64,000 nt of DNA, taken from the NCBI GenBank assembly GCA_015143295.1, contig CM026565.1:11406041-11470040 (forward strand), in the 5' to 3' direction. A model generated the notes under the pieces. It did not search any database, had not been told where the DNA came from, and saw nothing but the letters and a program-made list of their open reading frames with translations. The position numbers and the translations under genes are program-made. Shown here piece after piece: positions 12,648 through 24,014 of this stretch (its first letter is position 1; each line of letters opens with the position of its first letter). This stretch comes from Tetracentron sinense. Its lineage: Eukaryota > Streptophyta > Magnoliopsida > Trochodendrales > Trochodendraceae.

Positions 12648-12796
12648 CTGAGAATTTTAATCACCCAAGTTATAACATAAACCATACACACAAACTATAC
12701 ATATAGATACAAGCATCACAAAACATCACACAGGATACATATATACCACACATTATGGCAACATTAAAACTTAGACAAGATCAAACTTACGCGTAC
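12648..12796 (-). other. Intron-like segment between gag and pol, element A (149 bases)
   Basis: On the minus strand it begins GTACGCGTAAGT and ends TTAAAATTCTCAG, with GT and AG ends. It interrupts the otherwise continuous Gag to protease sequence after DDVVQ and before SLLVNEC. Read unspliced, the frame stops after about nine codons. The same segment sits at the same codon in elements E and G and is absent from F. No transcript evidence is available here. Confidence 0.75.
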
Positions 12797-13999
12797 GTTG
12801 CACAACATCATCAGATGCCTGTGCGTCTCTGTCAGTCATGGCAAAGACCCTGCCTTGGTTAGCCTGACGAGGCTGCTGGGTGGGCGACACCGATCTAAAG
12901 GCTTGTGATGAAGACCCCTGCAATGAAGTCTGCCTGCCTGGAGGCCGAACTCCCTGTGCCCAGTCTGTGACTGCTTACGCGGGCAATCTCGAATCATGTG
13001 GCCCATCTTGCCACAATGGAAGCATCCACCTGACATTCTTCGGTAATCCCCTGTCTTGTGCCGACGACCACACACGGCGCATTCCTCAAAAGTTTGTGAT
13101 GCGGAGGAAGCCAGAGGCATAACCCTTATAGCTTGTGATGTCGTAGGGCGCGGTGCCTGAGGCATAAAAGAAGGTCTCTAAGTCGACATCAACTGGGAGA
13201 ACTGATACGGTGTAGTCCTAGTCCTCTTCTCGGACGATGAACTACTAGACTGACCCCGAGACATGCTTTTTTCGAGGCCACTGTCTCTTCTTCTCATAAA
13301 GTCTTCCGCATTCTTCTCGGCGATCTTCGCCTTCCCTACTATCTCTCTCCAAGACTCCACCTGGAGAATGGACACCCGATCTCGAATAAAGGCCTTTAAG
13401 CCCATCTCAAACTTCCTGACCCGTAGGTCCTCAGTAGCAACCAAGTGCGGAGCAAACCTCAACAATTCGGTGAACTTAGCCTCATACTCGGCTACGCTGG
13501 GAAAGTACTGCTCCCTCGCTTTTTGTTCCCGAATAAACCTGGGAAAGTACTGCTCTCTAAAAGTCTCTAAGAACTCTGCCCAACTCCAGGGCACTCCTGC
13601 CTTTGCAACATCCCTCTGCCTTTGGGCAGCTCACCACCAATGTTCAGCTTCACCTTCCATCACGAAGGAAGCCCATTCTACTCGTTGCTCCTCAGTACAT
13701 CAGAGAGCCCGGAAGGTCTTCTCCAGCTGCATAATCCAAGACTCTGCCACCATTGGGTCCAGAGTACCATAAAATGTCAGAGGCAGCGATCTCCGGAAAG
13801 CTTCGAGCCCCGCGGTGTGATGCACCAGTGTAGGCACTGGGGTAGCCGGTGGGGTAGGAGTAGATCTCGCTGCCAACAACGCCAAAGTCTCGGCTATGGA
13901 GTCCAAAGCATTCGTGAAATACAATGATTCCTCTTCTCTCGAAACTTCACTCTCGACCCTCCAAGTATGGTAACCTTGACCCCGAGTGCCACGACTCAT
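12797..13999 (-). pseudogene. Element A gag
   Basis: The start ATG is at 13999 (MSRGTRGQGY). The retrotransposon capsid region has LEKTFRAL and the EGEAEHWW motif, followed by a serine-rich segment and zinc-knuckle remnants: CAVCGRRHKTGDY, with its last cysteine lost, then the good knuckle CFHCGKMGHMIRDC near 13010. TGA stops near 13697 and 13628 replace arginine codons present in element G. Around 13494-13560 a short direct duplication replaces part of the capsid. The 3' end meets the intron-like segment. It is not functional. Confidence 0.88.
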
Positions 14000-14427
14000 G
14001 ATATCAAATCTTGAGATCCATTGGGAAAACATGAGTCTAACTTGGATACCAACCTCACACATCATATAGCAGCTCAATATACATGAATTGCTATTACGCA
14101 TATCGTATACATCTAGGTATACACATAATCAAATAAGTATAACTTAGAGTGTCCTAGCGTGGCCAAGTTTCCTTGTGTTGGGCCTCTACCCTTTCTGGAA
14201 TAAAACTCAGGACATAGTCTAAACTAGCGCCTAGACTAAGATCCTAGACTGACTGAAGAACTCGCTTGACACCAGTTATGTCGTGGTAACAAGCCTAAGA
14301 CAACAAGTCCATCTGAGTTCTAAGTTCAAGTGGGAGAACTGCTTCCGCTTACTAGAGACAATTTCCTAGAGTAAGATAACTCTAGTTCCGACTTGAAGGA
14401 CACTAGCCTACGTGACCTAATGCCTAG

Positions 14428-14439
14428 GCTCTGATACCA
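14428..14439 (-). other. Primer binding site of element A
   Basis: The minus strand reads TGGTATCAGAGC, complementary to the 3' end of initiator tRNA-Met as in many plant LTR elements. It lies four bases inside the 5' LTR end (14444). Confidence 0.85.
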
Positions 14440-14443
14440 AGTC

Positions 14444-15940
14444 TGTCGCGACCCAAAATACCCCCTAGGAGTTAGGGATACATTGACTCGTGACCGCCGT
14501 ATCATACCTCCAGTATAATACATAAGGCACACGTGGAGACCTGTCAGAAACACGAATATATCTAGCGGAACCGATAAAGAATGCACAGTGGAATAAAATA
14601 CTAAACATAGCGGAAGCAAAGCGATACTCCTATAACTCAGTTCAAGTATGAACCAACAAAAGCATATACATGTGAGAAACCCAGAAGTGGAGTAGACAAA
14701 CCCCACACTCACATCACAAAATAACATCTTAGACTTCTAAATCTGCCGATCAACAAAATTCGAAGTCTCGACACCTATCTATAGGACCATCATCCTGATA
14801 ATGATCCATGGAAGGCTCCGGGTCGAAGCACTCTTCCTCTAACCATGGTTTTGTGCCACATATGTCGAACAGAGCCCAAGCACCTGCTGATGATAACAAA
14901 TATTGGTTGAGCGTGGAATACTCAGCGTATACAAACTAACAACAATAAGCGTTAAGCATAGAGCATACGAATCATGGAGAATGAAATCTGTAAAAATATG
15001 TAAGAGCGTGGAATCCTTGAAATAATATGTGAGATGAGGTTCGAAACCAAGACCAAAACTGTAACCGTGTGAGTCATGCGATAATCATAGCCTTGTGAGT
15101 TCTTGTGAGTTCATGGAGTTACTTAGAGTCATTATGATCCGTAGAGACATGGAGATAACATAGAGCACAACATAGAGCATATCCTTAGAGATCTTAGAGC
15201 ATTACATTTACGATCCATAGAGCTTGTGAGACGATCTTAGAGCTTATCATAGAGTTCCTTGTGAGCATAGTTCCTTGTGAGCATAGTATGATCCGTAGAG
15301 CTTGTGAAACGATCTTAGAGAAATCATAGAGTTACTTAGAATCGTTCCTTATTAGTCTTTTGTGAAAAACACCTTTTTGTACGTTGAGAAATCCATGGAA
15401 AACATCGATTCATGCGAGACATGCGAGCATATAAACATATGAGGGTAATAATCATATTTAAGCATCAAAATCCCTTAGAGGTATTTCATCAAACACTTGG
15501 AGTGCACCATAATGATAACTTACATCCAACATAGCATAACATCCTTCCATACCATAGCAAATCAAGGTATATGTAGCATAGAGTAAGAAGAATCATATTT
15601 AACAACTAGTAGGATTGCAAGATTTGTAGTAGAGTGTATCTACCTTGGTAAAATGAACGTCTTTGATTCCCATAAGCTGGAACAAGCAAGAACCGTGAGT
15701 TCTTGGTTGAGAATCACCAAAAGAAATGGAAGAACTTGATCTTCCAAAAGCTTGAACAATCACCAAGCTCCTCTCCTTCTTCTCTCTCTCTAAATCTCTT
15801 AAAAATATGCACTAAGGGTTTTTGAAACCCTAAGGCACGAACCCAGCCTTTATATAGGCAAATGGTGGTGGCTAAAGTCTTAAACACCCTTAGTGAGGAA
15901 AATCTGCGTATAACCGATCGATCGGTGGTACAGACCGATC
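14444..15940 (-). mobile_element. Element A, 5' LTR, first part
   Basis: This is the copy of the 7363-9229 LTR, running to the middle of its palindrome array, where solo LTR B1 was inserted. It continues at 20604-20998. A small internal duplication of AGTTCCTTGTGAGCAT (about 15252-15286) and GACATGCGAG (about 15418-15427) are present only here. Confidence 0.9.
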
Positions 15941-17250
15941 TGTCGCGACCCAAAACCCACCCTAGGAGTTAGAGTGAACTTTGGACGACTAATCATGGCT
16001 TACATGACTTGCTTGACAAACCAACCTGCAAAAAACCCACAGAGCATATACAATAGAGGATGATAGCGGAAACATAACTATAAGACACAGCGGAAGTCTA
16101 ACAACCTCTAAGTATATACACATGGTCCAAGTTTAATACAAAGAAATCGAAACAAAGAAAGTGCGGACATGCCCGCCAAAATACATTGATATAATCACTC
16201 ATGCTCACCCACAGCTAATCCACTCAAAATCTAACACCACCTACTGATAACCCTCTACTGGAGGTTCCTCCAGAGGTTCCTCGACGTACTCCTCCTCCAC
16301 CCAAGGGCTCGGAGCACAGACATCAAAAGGAGCAGCTGCTCCGCCATCACCTGCCGACATAAGAAGTACGGCTGAGCATGGAATACTCAGCGGGTACCAA
16401 GCACTAACCAACAGTCATAGCATACGGATAGCATGCATAAAGCAGGAAATAATTCACGCATATTGTCGCGACCCAAAACCCACCCTAGGAGTTAGAGTGA
16501 ACTTTGGACGACTAATCATGGCTTACATGACTTGCTTGACAAACCAACCTGTAAAAACTCACAGAGCATATACAATAGAGGACATCATAGCGGAAACATA
16601 ACTATAAAACACAGCGGAAGTCTACCAAACCTCTATGTATATATATATATACACAAATCCAAGTTTATACAAAAGTAACCAAAAGAAAGTGTGGACATGC
16701 CCGCCAAAATACATAGATCTAACTCTCATCTCACCCACAGCTAATCCACTCAGAATCTAACACCACCTACTGATAACCCTCTACTGGAGGTTCCTCCAAA
16801 GGCTCCTCGACGTACTCCTCCTCTACCCATGGGCCAGGAGCACAAACATCAAATGGAGCAGCAGCTCCCTCGTGACCTGCCGACATAAGAAGTACGGCTG
16901 AGCATGGAATACTCAGTGGGTACTAAATACTAACCAACAATAATACCATAACAATGGCAATACATAATCAGGAGCAATTCATATATGTCAGACAGAAGCA
17001 ATTCATATCATACAAGGAAGTAAAGCAATTTATAATCATGCTTGTATTTCGTAGAAAACCGATAAAACCTCTTGAAAACATCGTGCACTTGACTTGGCTT
17101 GAAATATCTTTTCGTACTTGAAAGCTTGTCTTGTCTATCTTGCTTGTGTCGTACGTGTCATCTCATGCATGTCATGCGTGCTTGCTTGTGATCATGTGAC
17201 TTGTGAGATACACTTGTGAGCTATCCTTGTGAGATGCGCTTGAGAGATGC

Positions 17251-17390
17251 CTTGAGAGGGAAGGGAGACCCTTCTTTATGCAATGCACTTGCGAGGGAAG
17301 GGAGACCCTTCTTCATGATATGTATGTACTTGCGAGGGAAGGGAGGCCCTTCTTCATGATATGCACTTGTGAGTGAGGGGAGACCCCTCG
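17251..17390. repeat. LTR tandem repeat, GAGGGAAGGGAGACCCTTCTT
   Basis: Three to four units of about 37-41 bases carry a core of GAGGGAAGGGAGACCCTTC at about 17255, 17292 and 17333, with a diverged copy near 17371. The homologous region of H (38745-38880) holds the inverse-orientation units. Confidence 0.8.
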
Positions 17391-18313
17391 TGTAATGTTG
17401 GTTCTTGTCTTCTTGTGAAAAGCGAGGTAAAACATATCATAGGATATGTCCCACCTCTAACCATGTTCTTGAAAACCTCGATAATTCATGTCATGCATGC
17501 CGTGCTCGTGGGAACCGTGTACATACTTGCATTTAAATTTAAATATGACATTTGGGTAATTTCACAATACATATAACATCAATGATTGAGCAATGTAATA
17601 TTCATATCATTTAGGGAAAGCAAGAAAATACACTATCATAGGCCCTAGCAATATTCAGAATTTATTAGGCATGCATTTCCTAAATTACAACTCACTTTAT
17701 TCACCTTGGCATTTCATCAAACATGGTATGTTCATTATCGATTTACCCTACAACATGCTTTTCTAGATGGGTTTTTCTCAAATCATACATGTATGTTCAT
17801 TATTGGAACAATGCCCTCCCCATTATAATCATCACAACACAACCATTGGCATCCAGTCGCCCATTCCATCTCCATTTGCCATTCACAACCATCCATCTCA
17901 TAACACGTGTAATAAAGGAAAATAAGGAGAAATAAAGGGGAAAGAGGAACTATAACTAGGAGGGTAGTAAGAAGTACCGACCAGAAGAAATGAGGAAGAA
18001 ACCCCTTTCCAAAACGACTGTGTAGCTTCTGCCCTAGCTTGGAGAACGCTCTCCACGAGTGTTTGAGCTGAGATCTTGGAGAAAACCCGGACTGGAAGTG
18101 ATCTAGGGTCTCAAAACCCCTTTGATTTCTCTCCAAAATGGAAACCCTAGGTTTAGGAATCGCTCTTTCTTCTCTTCTTATCTCCCAATCTCTCTAAGTG
18201 TCGAAATGAAGCCCTAAAGGCTCGGGTTAAACTCTTAAGGTAAGAGTGAACCGACCAAAAGACCATAACACCCTTACTGAAGTTTCTGCAAACACACAAA
18301 CACCCAACACACT

Positions 18314-18443
18314 GTGCTGTGAACAGTGCCGAACACGTTGTGCTGTGAACAGTGCTGAACACGTTGTGCTGTGAACAGTGCCGAACACGTTGTGCTGTGA
18401 ACAGTGCTGAATACGTTGTGATGTGAACAGTGCTGAACACGTT
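18314..18443. repeat. 26-base tandem repeat in the B2 U3 cassette
   Basis: Five units start at 18314, 18340, 18366, 18392 and 18418, each beginning GTGCTGTGAACAG (last unit GTGATGTGAACAG), with an exact period of 26 bases. They occupy the LTR position where B1, H and the other families have CGATCG palindromes. Confidence 0.95.
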
Positions 18444-18458
18444 GTCCGTTGTCTTAAG

Positions 18459-18560
18459 TACCACGTGCCCGACGTGCTGCACAACGTACCCGTTGTAGCT
18501 GTACAACGTACCTGTTGTTGTTGCACAACGTACCCGTTGTTGCTGTACAACGGATGCACA
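18459..18560. repeat. 22-base-spaced hairpin array in the B2 U3 cassette
   Basis: Units ACAACG-N4-CGTTGT (second unit TGTTGT) start at 18481, 18503 and 18525. A half unit at 18547 keeps the 22-base period, and a diverged unit with CACGTGCCCGACGTG precedes them. Each unit can form a six-base stem with a four-base loop. Confidence 0.9.
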
Positions 18561-18710
18561 ACGTATACATTATCAGAGCTCGAGCTACGTTCTCAGAGCA
18601 CGTTGTCTATGCGTTGTCTGTGCCTCATCAGAGCACGACCTAGCGCCCTTCGAGCTACGTCCTTAGCGCATAACCGAGCTACGTTCTTAGTGCATAACCG
18701 AGCTACGTTT
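18560..18710. repeat. CGAGCTACGT repeats in the B2 U3 cassette
   Basis: GAGCTACGT recurs about five times (near 18580, 18650, 18680 and 18703), often followed by TCTTAGTGCATAACC. It completes the replacement cassette and stops just before the conserved block containing TGTTTTGGCCATATC. Confidence 0.75.
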
Positions 18711-20207
18711 GCCTACAGGCCCAAACTGTTTTGGCCATATCTTTTGACTCGTTTGTCCAATTTTGACGATTCAACTTGCGTTGGGTTCGTACTTCGAAAA
18801 AGTAGATTTCTGACATTTCAAAATTTCCAATTTCTCCCTTATTTATTAATTATACCTCTTTAAAGGCAAAATGACAACGAAAGTGCCATGTATTAAGCAT
18901 GAAAAAGTCTGGGGCTCTACACATATAAAGCAGGACTGATTCATATCATGACAATAAAGTAAAGCAATATAAGTCATCATGTTTGCAATCATAAAAGCCG
19001 GTAAAACCCTTGAAATCTTGTGCACTTGACGTGACTGAAATTACCCTTTTTATGCTTGAAACCTTGTCTACCGTGGCATGCATGTCATGCTTGTATCATG
19101 CGTGTATCATGCTTGCTTGTTCTGAAAAGTAATCTATTTATGAGGGAAGGGAGACCCTTCTTCCTAGAATGCTCATGCTTGTCCTTCCACTTGTGAGATG
19201 TCCTTGTGAGATGCACTTGCGAGGGAAGGGAGACCCTTCTTATGATATGTATGCACTTGCGAGGGAAGGGAGACCCTTCTTATGAAAATGCATGATTGTC
19301 TTGTCCTTGCCAAAAGCGAAGTGAAACATATCATAGGATATGCCCCACCTCTAAATCTCGTTCTTAAAAATAACAATAAATCATGTCATGCATGCCGTGC
19401 TCGTGGAATCGTGCGCATACTTGCATTGGAATTTAAATATGGCATTTGGGGATTTCACAATATATAGCATGTCGCAATTTAAACAATAAGCATTTATGAC
19501 ATTTTAAGGAAAACAAGAACTCACACTATCATAAGCCCTAACAAGTTCATAAGTAATTAAGCATGCATTTTCTTAATTTATCCTTCGTTTTATTCACCTT
19601 GGCATTTCATCAAGCATAGGGTGTGTCCATTATTTATTTAAACCTAAATCATACTTTTCTAGGTGGCTTATACTCACATCATACATATTTGTTCATTATG
19701 GATACAATGCCCTCCCCATTTCATTCATCACAACCATACATACGGCATCCAATCGCCCATTCACATCCAACAACCATCTATTCATCCCATTCACACATTA
19801 CAACTCATTTTATAGTCATAAATGGGAGAAAATAAAGAATAGAAAAGGAAAAGAGAAACTATAACTAAGAGGGTAGCACAAGGTACCGACCTTGAACAAT
19901 GAGGAAGAAACCCCTTCCAAAAACGACCATGTAGCTGCTGCCCTAGCTTGGATCACGAGCTCCTCGAATGCTTGAGCCTTGATCTTGAAGAAAACGGGCT
20001 TGGGGTTGATCTAGGGTCTTAACCCCGTTGATTTCTTCTCCAAAAGCAAAACCCTAGCTTAGGGATCGCCTTCTTCTCCTCTCCTTAGCTCTCAATCTTC
20101 TAAGTATTGTAAATAAGCCCTAAAGGCTCGGGCAAGACTCTTAAGGTAAGAGTAAACCGCCCAAAAGACTAAAACACCCTTACTAAATTTTCTGCAAAAA
20201 CACGAGT

Positions 20208-20391
20208 ACCGAGCGATCGGTGTTAATGACCGATCGATCGGTTGCCTACCGAGCGATCGGTGTGTTGACCGAGCTCTCGACCAAAAATCAACTCTCTGGA
20301 AAATTTCCCCATATAAAAATCTTGACCAGTCGATAGCCTCCGAGCGATCGGTTTTGGACCGATCGATCGCTCCATGGACCGAGCGATCGGT
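20208..20391. repeat. CGATCG palindrome array, solo LTR B1
   Basis: Units such as ACCGAGCGATCGGT and ACCGATCGATCGGT form two clusters around the CTCTCTGGAAAATTTCCCC spacer. The flanks (AACACCCTTACT on one side, TGTTTTGGCCATAAC on the other) are the same as those bordering the replacement cassette in B2. Confidence 0.9.
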
Positions 20392-20603
20392 GGCCTGCAG
20401 GTCCAGACTGTTTTGGCCATAACTTTTTACTCGTTCGTCCGATTTTGACGATTCAATTTGCATTGGGTTCGTACTTCGAAAACAAACATTTCTGATGTTT
20501 CGGAATTTTCAATTTCTTCCTTATTTATTAATTATACTACTTTAAAGGCAAAATGGCTATGAAAGTGTCATGCATTAAATAGGAAAAGGTCCGGGGCTCT
20601 ACA

Positions 20604-20998
20604 CCATCGGTGGCTTACCAGTCGATCGGTGGTTTCAGCCGAGCTATCGGCTGAAAACACCCTCTCTGGAAAATTTCCCCATGCAAAAAAGTTGATCAGT
20701 CGATAGATACCGATCGATCGGTAGTTGACCGATCGATCGGAGGATGGCATCGAGCAATCAGTGATCCCCTATTTTGCTGTAAAACCTTGTTCCGATTGCT
20801 TGAAACTCCTCCAGTATCATTCTATCACTCTTTTATGCTTAATACATGCTCCTTAGTGATATCTAGGCCCATTGAAACATGTACTTCATAAATCCAAACT
20901 CGTATATTAACATAAAGCCCATTAGTGCACAAAACCACACTTAAGCACTATTCATACACTATTCATCACCTCGTGCAATAAAGATTCGGGGCTCTACA
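20604..20998 (-). mobile_element. Element A, 5' LTR, second part
   Basis: This is the remainder of the 5' LTR after B1. It holds the rest of the palindrome array (20604-20763) and the TGTAGAGCCCC terminus. It is followed by the GAAAC duplication. Confidence 0.92.
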
Positions 20999-21003
20999 GA
21001 AAC

Positions 21004-21157
21004 AAGCATGGAATTTATATCCACATGAAAATATTTGGTCAAAATTCTTTAAATCTAAATTCCAATTCAACCACCTTTGGTTTGCATCCTCCTCATTGGG
21101 CTCTTCCAAAACATGGAGCCATATTTCCAAAATCTGTAAAGATGTGATTTATAAATC
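21004..21157 (+). pseudogene. LINE ORF2 segment 2, C-terminal linker
   Basis: In frame with segment 1 after removal of element A, giving FRMKQAWNLYPHENIWSKF across the junction and running to KICKDVIYKS. This is the region between RT and the zinc-binding domain of plant LINEs. It ends where element C starts. About 55-60 residues expected before segment 3 are absent. Confidence 0.85.
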
Positions 21158-21790
21158 CGTCGCGCCCCAAAATACCCCCTAGGAGTTAAGGGATACTTTA
21201 GGTGTGACTATACATAACCTGGCAAACCATCCTGCAAAGAACAAGGTATAACATGCTCTAATGGAAATATAATACAGAGTGCGGAAGCTATAAATATGGC
21301 GGAAGTACCACCAACTTTTTCTTTTCTTCTGTAAACTTAACAAGTATTCCAAGTTTATACAAAATATGACATGTAAAGGTGGACATGCCCACCTATCAAA
21401 ATACGAAAGACAAAATACAACTCTATCTCGCTCAATAGTCACCCTCGTGGGGCCAATGGTCTATGTCTCTCGCCTCAGTCTGGAGCTCAACTACCGAATC
21501 TTCATAAGGTTCTTCCTCACCGTAGTCCTCCTCACCCCAAGGACCCGGGGCACAAATGTCAAAAGGGACTCGTGTGCCTGCCATCATAAAAGTACGACTG
21601 AGCATGGAATACTCAGCGAGCACAAACTCCTAGCTAATAATAATAATAACGAGCAAAGCATCACATGCAAGTATTGGGAGATACAGTTCATACTCATTTA
21701 AAACAACATCATACATAACCATTTATTATATCACAACTCTACTGAAAATCAAACCATGTCTATAAAACAAATGAGTCCTTTCCATATCTC

Positions 21791-22193
21791 TTATGAGCCA
21801 CAGGTTAGTACCCGCACAACCCTGGGCTACCAACCTCCTTGACAGTACAATACTTCTGAGTCTTTTCTTATTAGCCAGGGGTTAGCACCCGCACAATCCT
21901 GGGCTACCAACCCCCTTGAAAATTCCAATACTTTTCTTATGAGCCAGAGGCTAGCACCCTTAACCGGGGCTACCAACCTCTTTGACAGTTCCATATCCTT
22001 TTCTTATGAGCCAGAGGCTAGCACCCTTAACCGGGGCTACCAACCTCCTTGACAGTACAATACTTTCGAGTCCTTTCTTATGAGCCAGGAGTTAGCACCC
22101 GCACTATCCTGGGCTACCAATCCCCTTGACAATACCATTTCTTATGAGCAAGAGGCTAGCACCCTTAACCGGGGCTACTAACCTCCTTGACAT
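21791..22193. repeat. LTR tandem repeat in element C, six units
   Basis: Units of about 64-77 bases start near 21791, 21868, 21938, 22004, 22078 and 22142. Each runs TTATGAGCCAGAGGCTAGCA ... GGGCTACCAACCTCCTTGAC. Related units occur three times and twice in the two LTRs of element E. Confidence 0.9.
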
Positions 22194-23014
22194 TTCCCCA
22201 TCTACATATGTGCTCGTGCATAGCAATTGTGAAAGCATGATGACATATAGCGTTTTAATAATTCCAAAATCATATGAGAATTTAAGAAGCGAAATAACCA
22301 CATGCCTACAACTTGCAAAAATGGGGAACATTATATAACTCATGCTTTCAAAATCTTGGTTCATTCATGCATTCTATCAAACATGTGGTATTGAATCTTT
22401 TACCTTTAGTTATTTCGTATTTTCTCATTCGAACATTTCATCAAACACTTGGGGTGTGTTCATTATGAGTAAGATGCCCTTCCACCATTTTTCCATAACA
22501 CACACATCAAAATCCATGGCAACCCATATCCTCAATCCCTTCCTCCATCCATACATTTCACCATTCATTCATTTTATCTTGTATATGTTTTAGGGATTTA
22601 GCATATTTCAACACAATGGATGAATGGGGAAGATACAACACACCAAAATCACAAAGAAATCTAGATTATTACCATAGTAGCTAGGAAGTGTGTACTAACC
22701 TTGAAAGAAGAAGAGAAAAACCCTTAAAATGCCTAGGGAGACGCTGCCCTAGCTTAGAGAACGAGCTCCACATGTGCTTGAGGTTGGGTTTGATGGATCC
22801 AAGCCTTTTGGGATGATCTTGTGTGTTCAAACCCTTGATCTTTGCTCAAAAGTAACCCTAGATGAAAACCCCTCTTTTTCTTCTCTCCCTTTCTCTCAAA
22901 TGGGATGTCTTAGGGTTTTTTGAACGCATATGGCTCGGGCAAGCCTTTATGGGTAAGGGTTTAACACCCAAAAGATGAAAAAGCCCTTACTGAAATTTCT
23001 GCAAAACGCGATAG

Positions 23015-23228
23015 ACCGAGCGATCGGTGGTTATGACCGATCGATCGGTTGCCTACCGAGCGATCGGTGTTCTTGATCGAGCGATCGGTCAAAAACATGC
23101 TCTCTGGAAAAATTTCCCATACAAAAAAGTTAACCAGTCGATAGATACCGATCGATCGGTTTTGGACTGATCGATTGCTGAAATGGACCGATCAATCGGT
23201 GTGAACCGATCTATCGCTAGCGATCGGT
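23015..23228. repeat. CGATCG palindrome array, element C LTR
   Basis: Eight or so ACCGAGCGATCGGT or ACCGATCGATCGGT units lie in two clusters around the CTCTCTGGAAAAATTTCCC spacer. Confidence 0.88.
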
Positions 23229-23569
23229 GCTCTGCAGGTTTTTGACCCCTTTTACTATTTCGGCTATAACTTTTGACCCGTTCATCGGATTTTGACGATT
23301 CAACTTGCGTTGGATTCGCCTTTCGAAAAGGAATATTTCTAGCATTTTAGATTCTTTAATTTCTCCTTTATTTATTAATTAGACTACGTGAAAGGCAAAT
23401 TAGTTATGAAGGTGTTATTCATTAAGTACGGAAAAGTCCAGGGTGCTACATTCTCCCCCCTTACAAAAATTTCATCCTCGAAATTTGGACAATACATACA
23501 TGCACAACTCACAAAAAAATTCAAGGGAATACCAAGGCCCCAAACAAATAACTGAGGATACTTTTCTCG

Positions 23570-24014
23570 CCGTTCGGCCTCTCATTCCCATGTAGCTTCC
23601 TCCCTTGAATAGTGTTGCCATCTCACCAAGACCAAGGGAATGGTTTTGTTGTGCAAGACTTGGTCTCGCCTGTCCAAAATCTATACCGGTTGTTCAACTA
23701 AAGTGAGGTCTTCCCTGATTTCCATCGGATCAAGCTCAATGATGTGGGATGGGTCCGGGATATGTTTCCGGAGCATAGAAACATGAAATACATTGTGGAC
23801 TGCCGCCATGTGAGCTGGTAAGGCAACCCAGTAAGCTACCTCACCTACTCTAGTAATGATCTCAAATGGGCCCATGTACCTCTGACTGAGCTTGCCTCGT
23901 TTTCCAAATCTCATAACACCCTTGGTCGGTGAGATTTTGACAAAAACCAAGTCGCCAACTCGAAATTCAAGATCCCTTCTTCGGTTGTCGACATAACTCT
24001 TCTGTCGATCTTGT
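23570..24014 (-). pseudogene. Element C integrase C-terminus
   Basis: Minus-strand sequence has RRRDLEFRVGDLVFVKI, GPFEIITRVGEVAY, the FHVSMLRKHIPD block and LTLVEQPV, the end of a chromovirus integrase. It continues in another frame into a degraded chromodomain-like tail towards 23570. Upstream coding sequence is lost at the junction with Copia D. Confidence 0.85.

Larger units (their letters stand above)
16464..18921 (-). mobile_element. B2: family B solo LTR nested in B1 (2458 bases)
   Basis: Termini are TGTCGCGACC and GGGGCTCTACA, and the flanks are the exact five-base duplication CATAT (16459-16463 and 18922-18926). It is homologous to B1 and H along most of its length. The exception is about 18296-18710, where the CGATCG array found in B1 is replaced by unrelated repeats (see the repeat entries). 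Confidence 0.93.
15941..20603 (-). mobile_element. B1: family B solo LTR inserted in element A's LTR
   Basis: On the plus strand it runs from TGTCGCGACCCAAAACCC to GGGGCTCTACA. It is split by solo LTR B2 (16464-18921); without B2 it is about 2.2 kb. The flanks are CGATC on the left and CCATC on the right, matching in four of five positions, in keeping with a mutated target duplication inside a CGATCG palindrome. No internal region is present. Confidence 0.85.
7363..20998 (-). mobile_element. Element A: Ty3/gypsy chromovirus, complete but dead
   Basis: The outer boundaries are LTR termini TGTCGCGACC (left, plus strand) and GGGCTCTACA (right), flanked by GAAAC at 7358-7362 and 20999-21003. From right to left it has a 5' LTR (14444-15940 plus 20604-20998, split by solo LTR B1), primer binding site, gag, an intron-like segment, pol, polypurine tract and 3' LTR (7363-9229). 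The LINE frame reads through its position once it is removed. Numerous stops and a mutated RT make it inactive. Confidence 0.93.
21158..24014 (-). mobile_element. Element C: truncated Ty3 chromovirus, LTR plus integrase tail
   Basis: A full-length LTR (21158-23450, first base of its TG end mutated to C) is followed by the polypurine tract (23451-23463) and the C-terminal end of integrase. The rest of the element and its other LTR are gone. At about 24014 the sequence switches directly into the middle of a Copia LTR, so the left target duplication (perhaps AAATC, 21153-21157) has no partner. Confidence 0.85.

Noticed and set aside
13263..13772. Long plus-strand frame opposite element A gag (169 codons)
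   Set aside because: It is the antisense shadow of gag. The same antisense frame appears opposite element G gag and has no recognisable domain.
18153..18559. Minus-strand frames with CSALFTAQRVRH repeats
   Set aside because: They only translate the 26-base tandem repeat of the B2 LTR. The periodicity is in the DNA and the frames have no other support.
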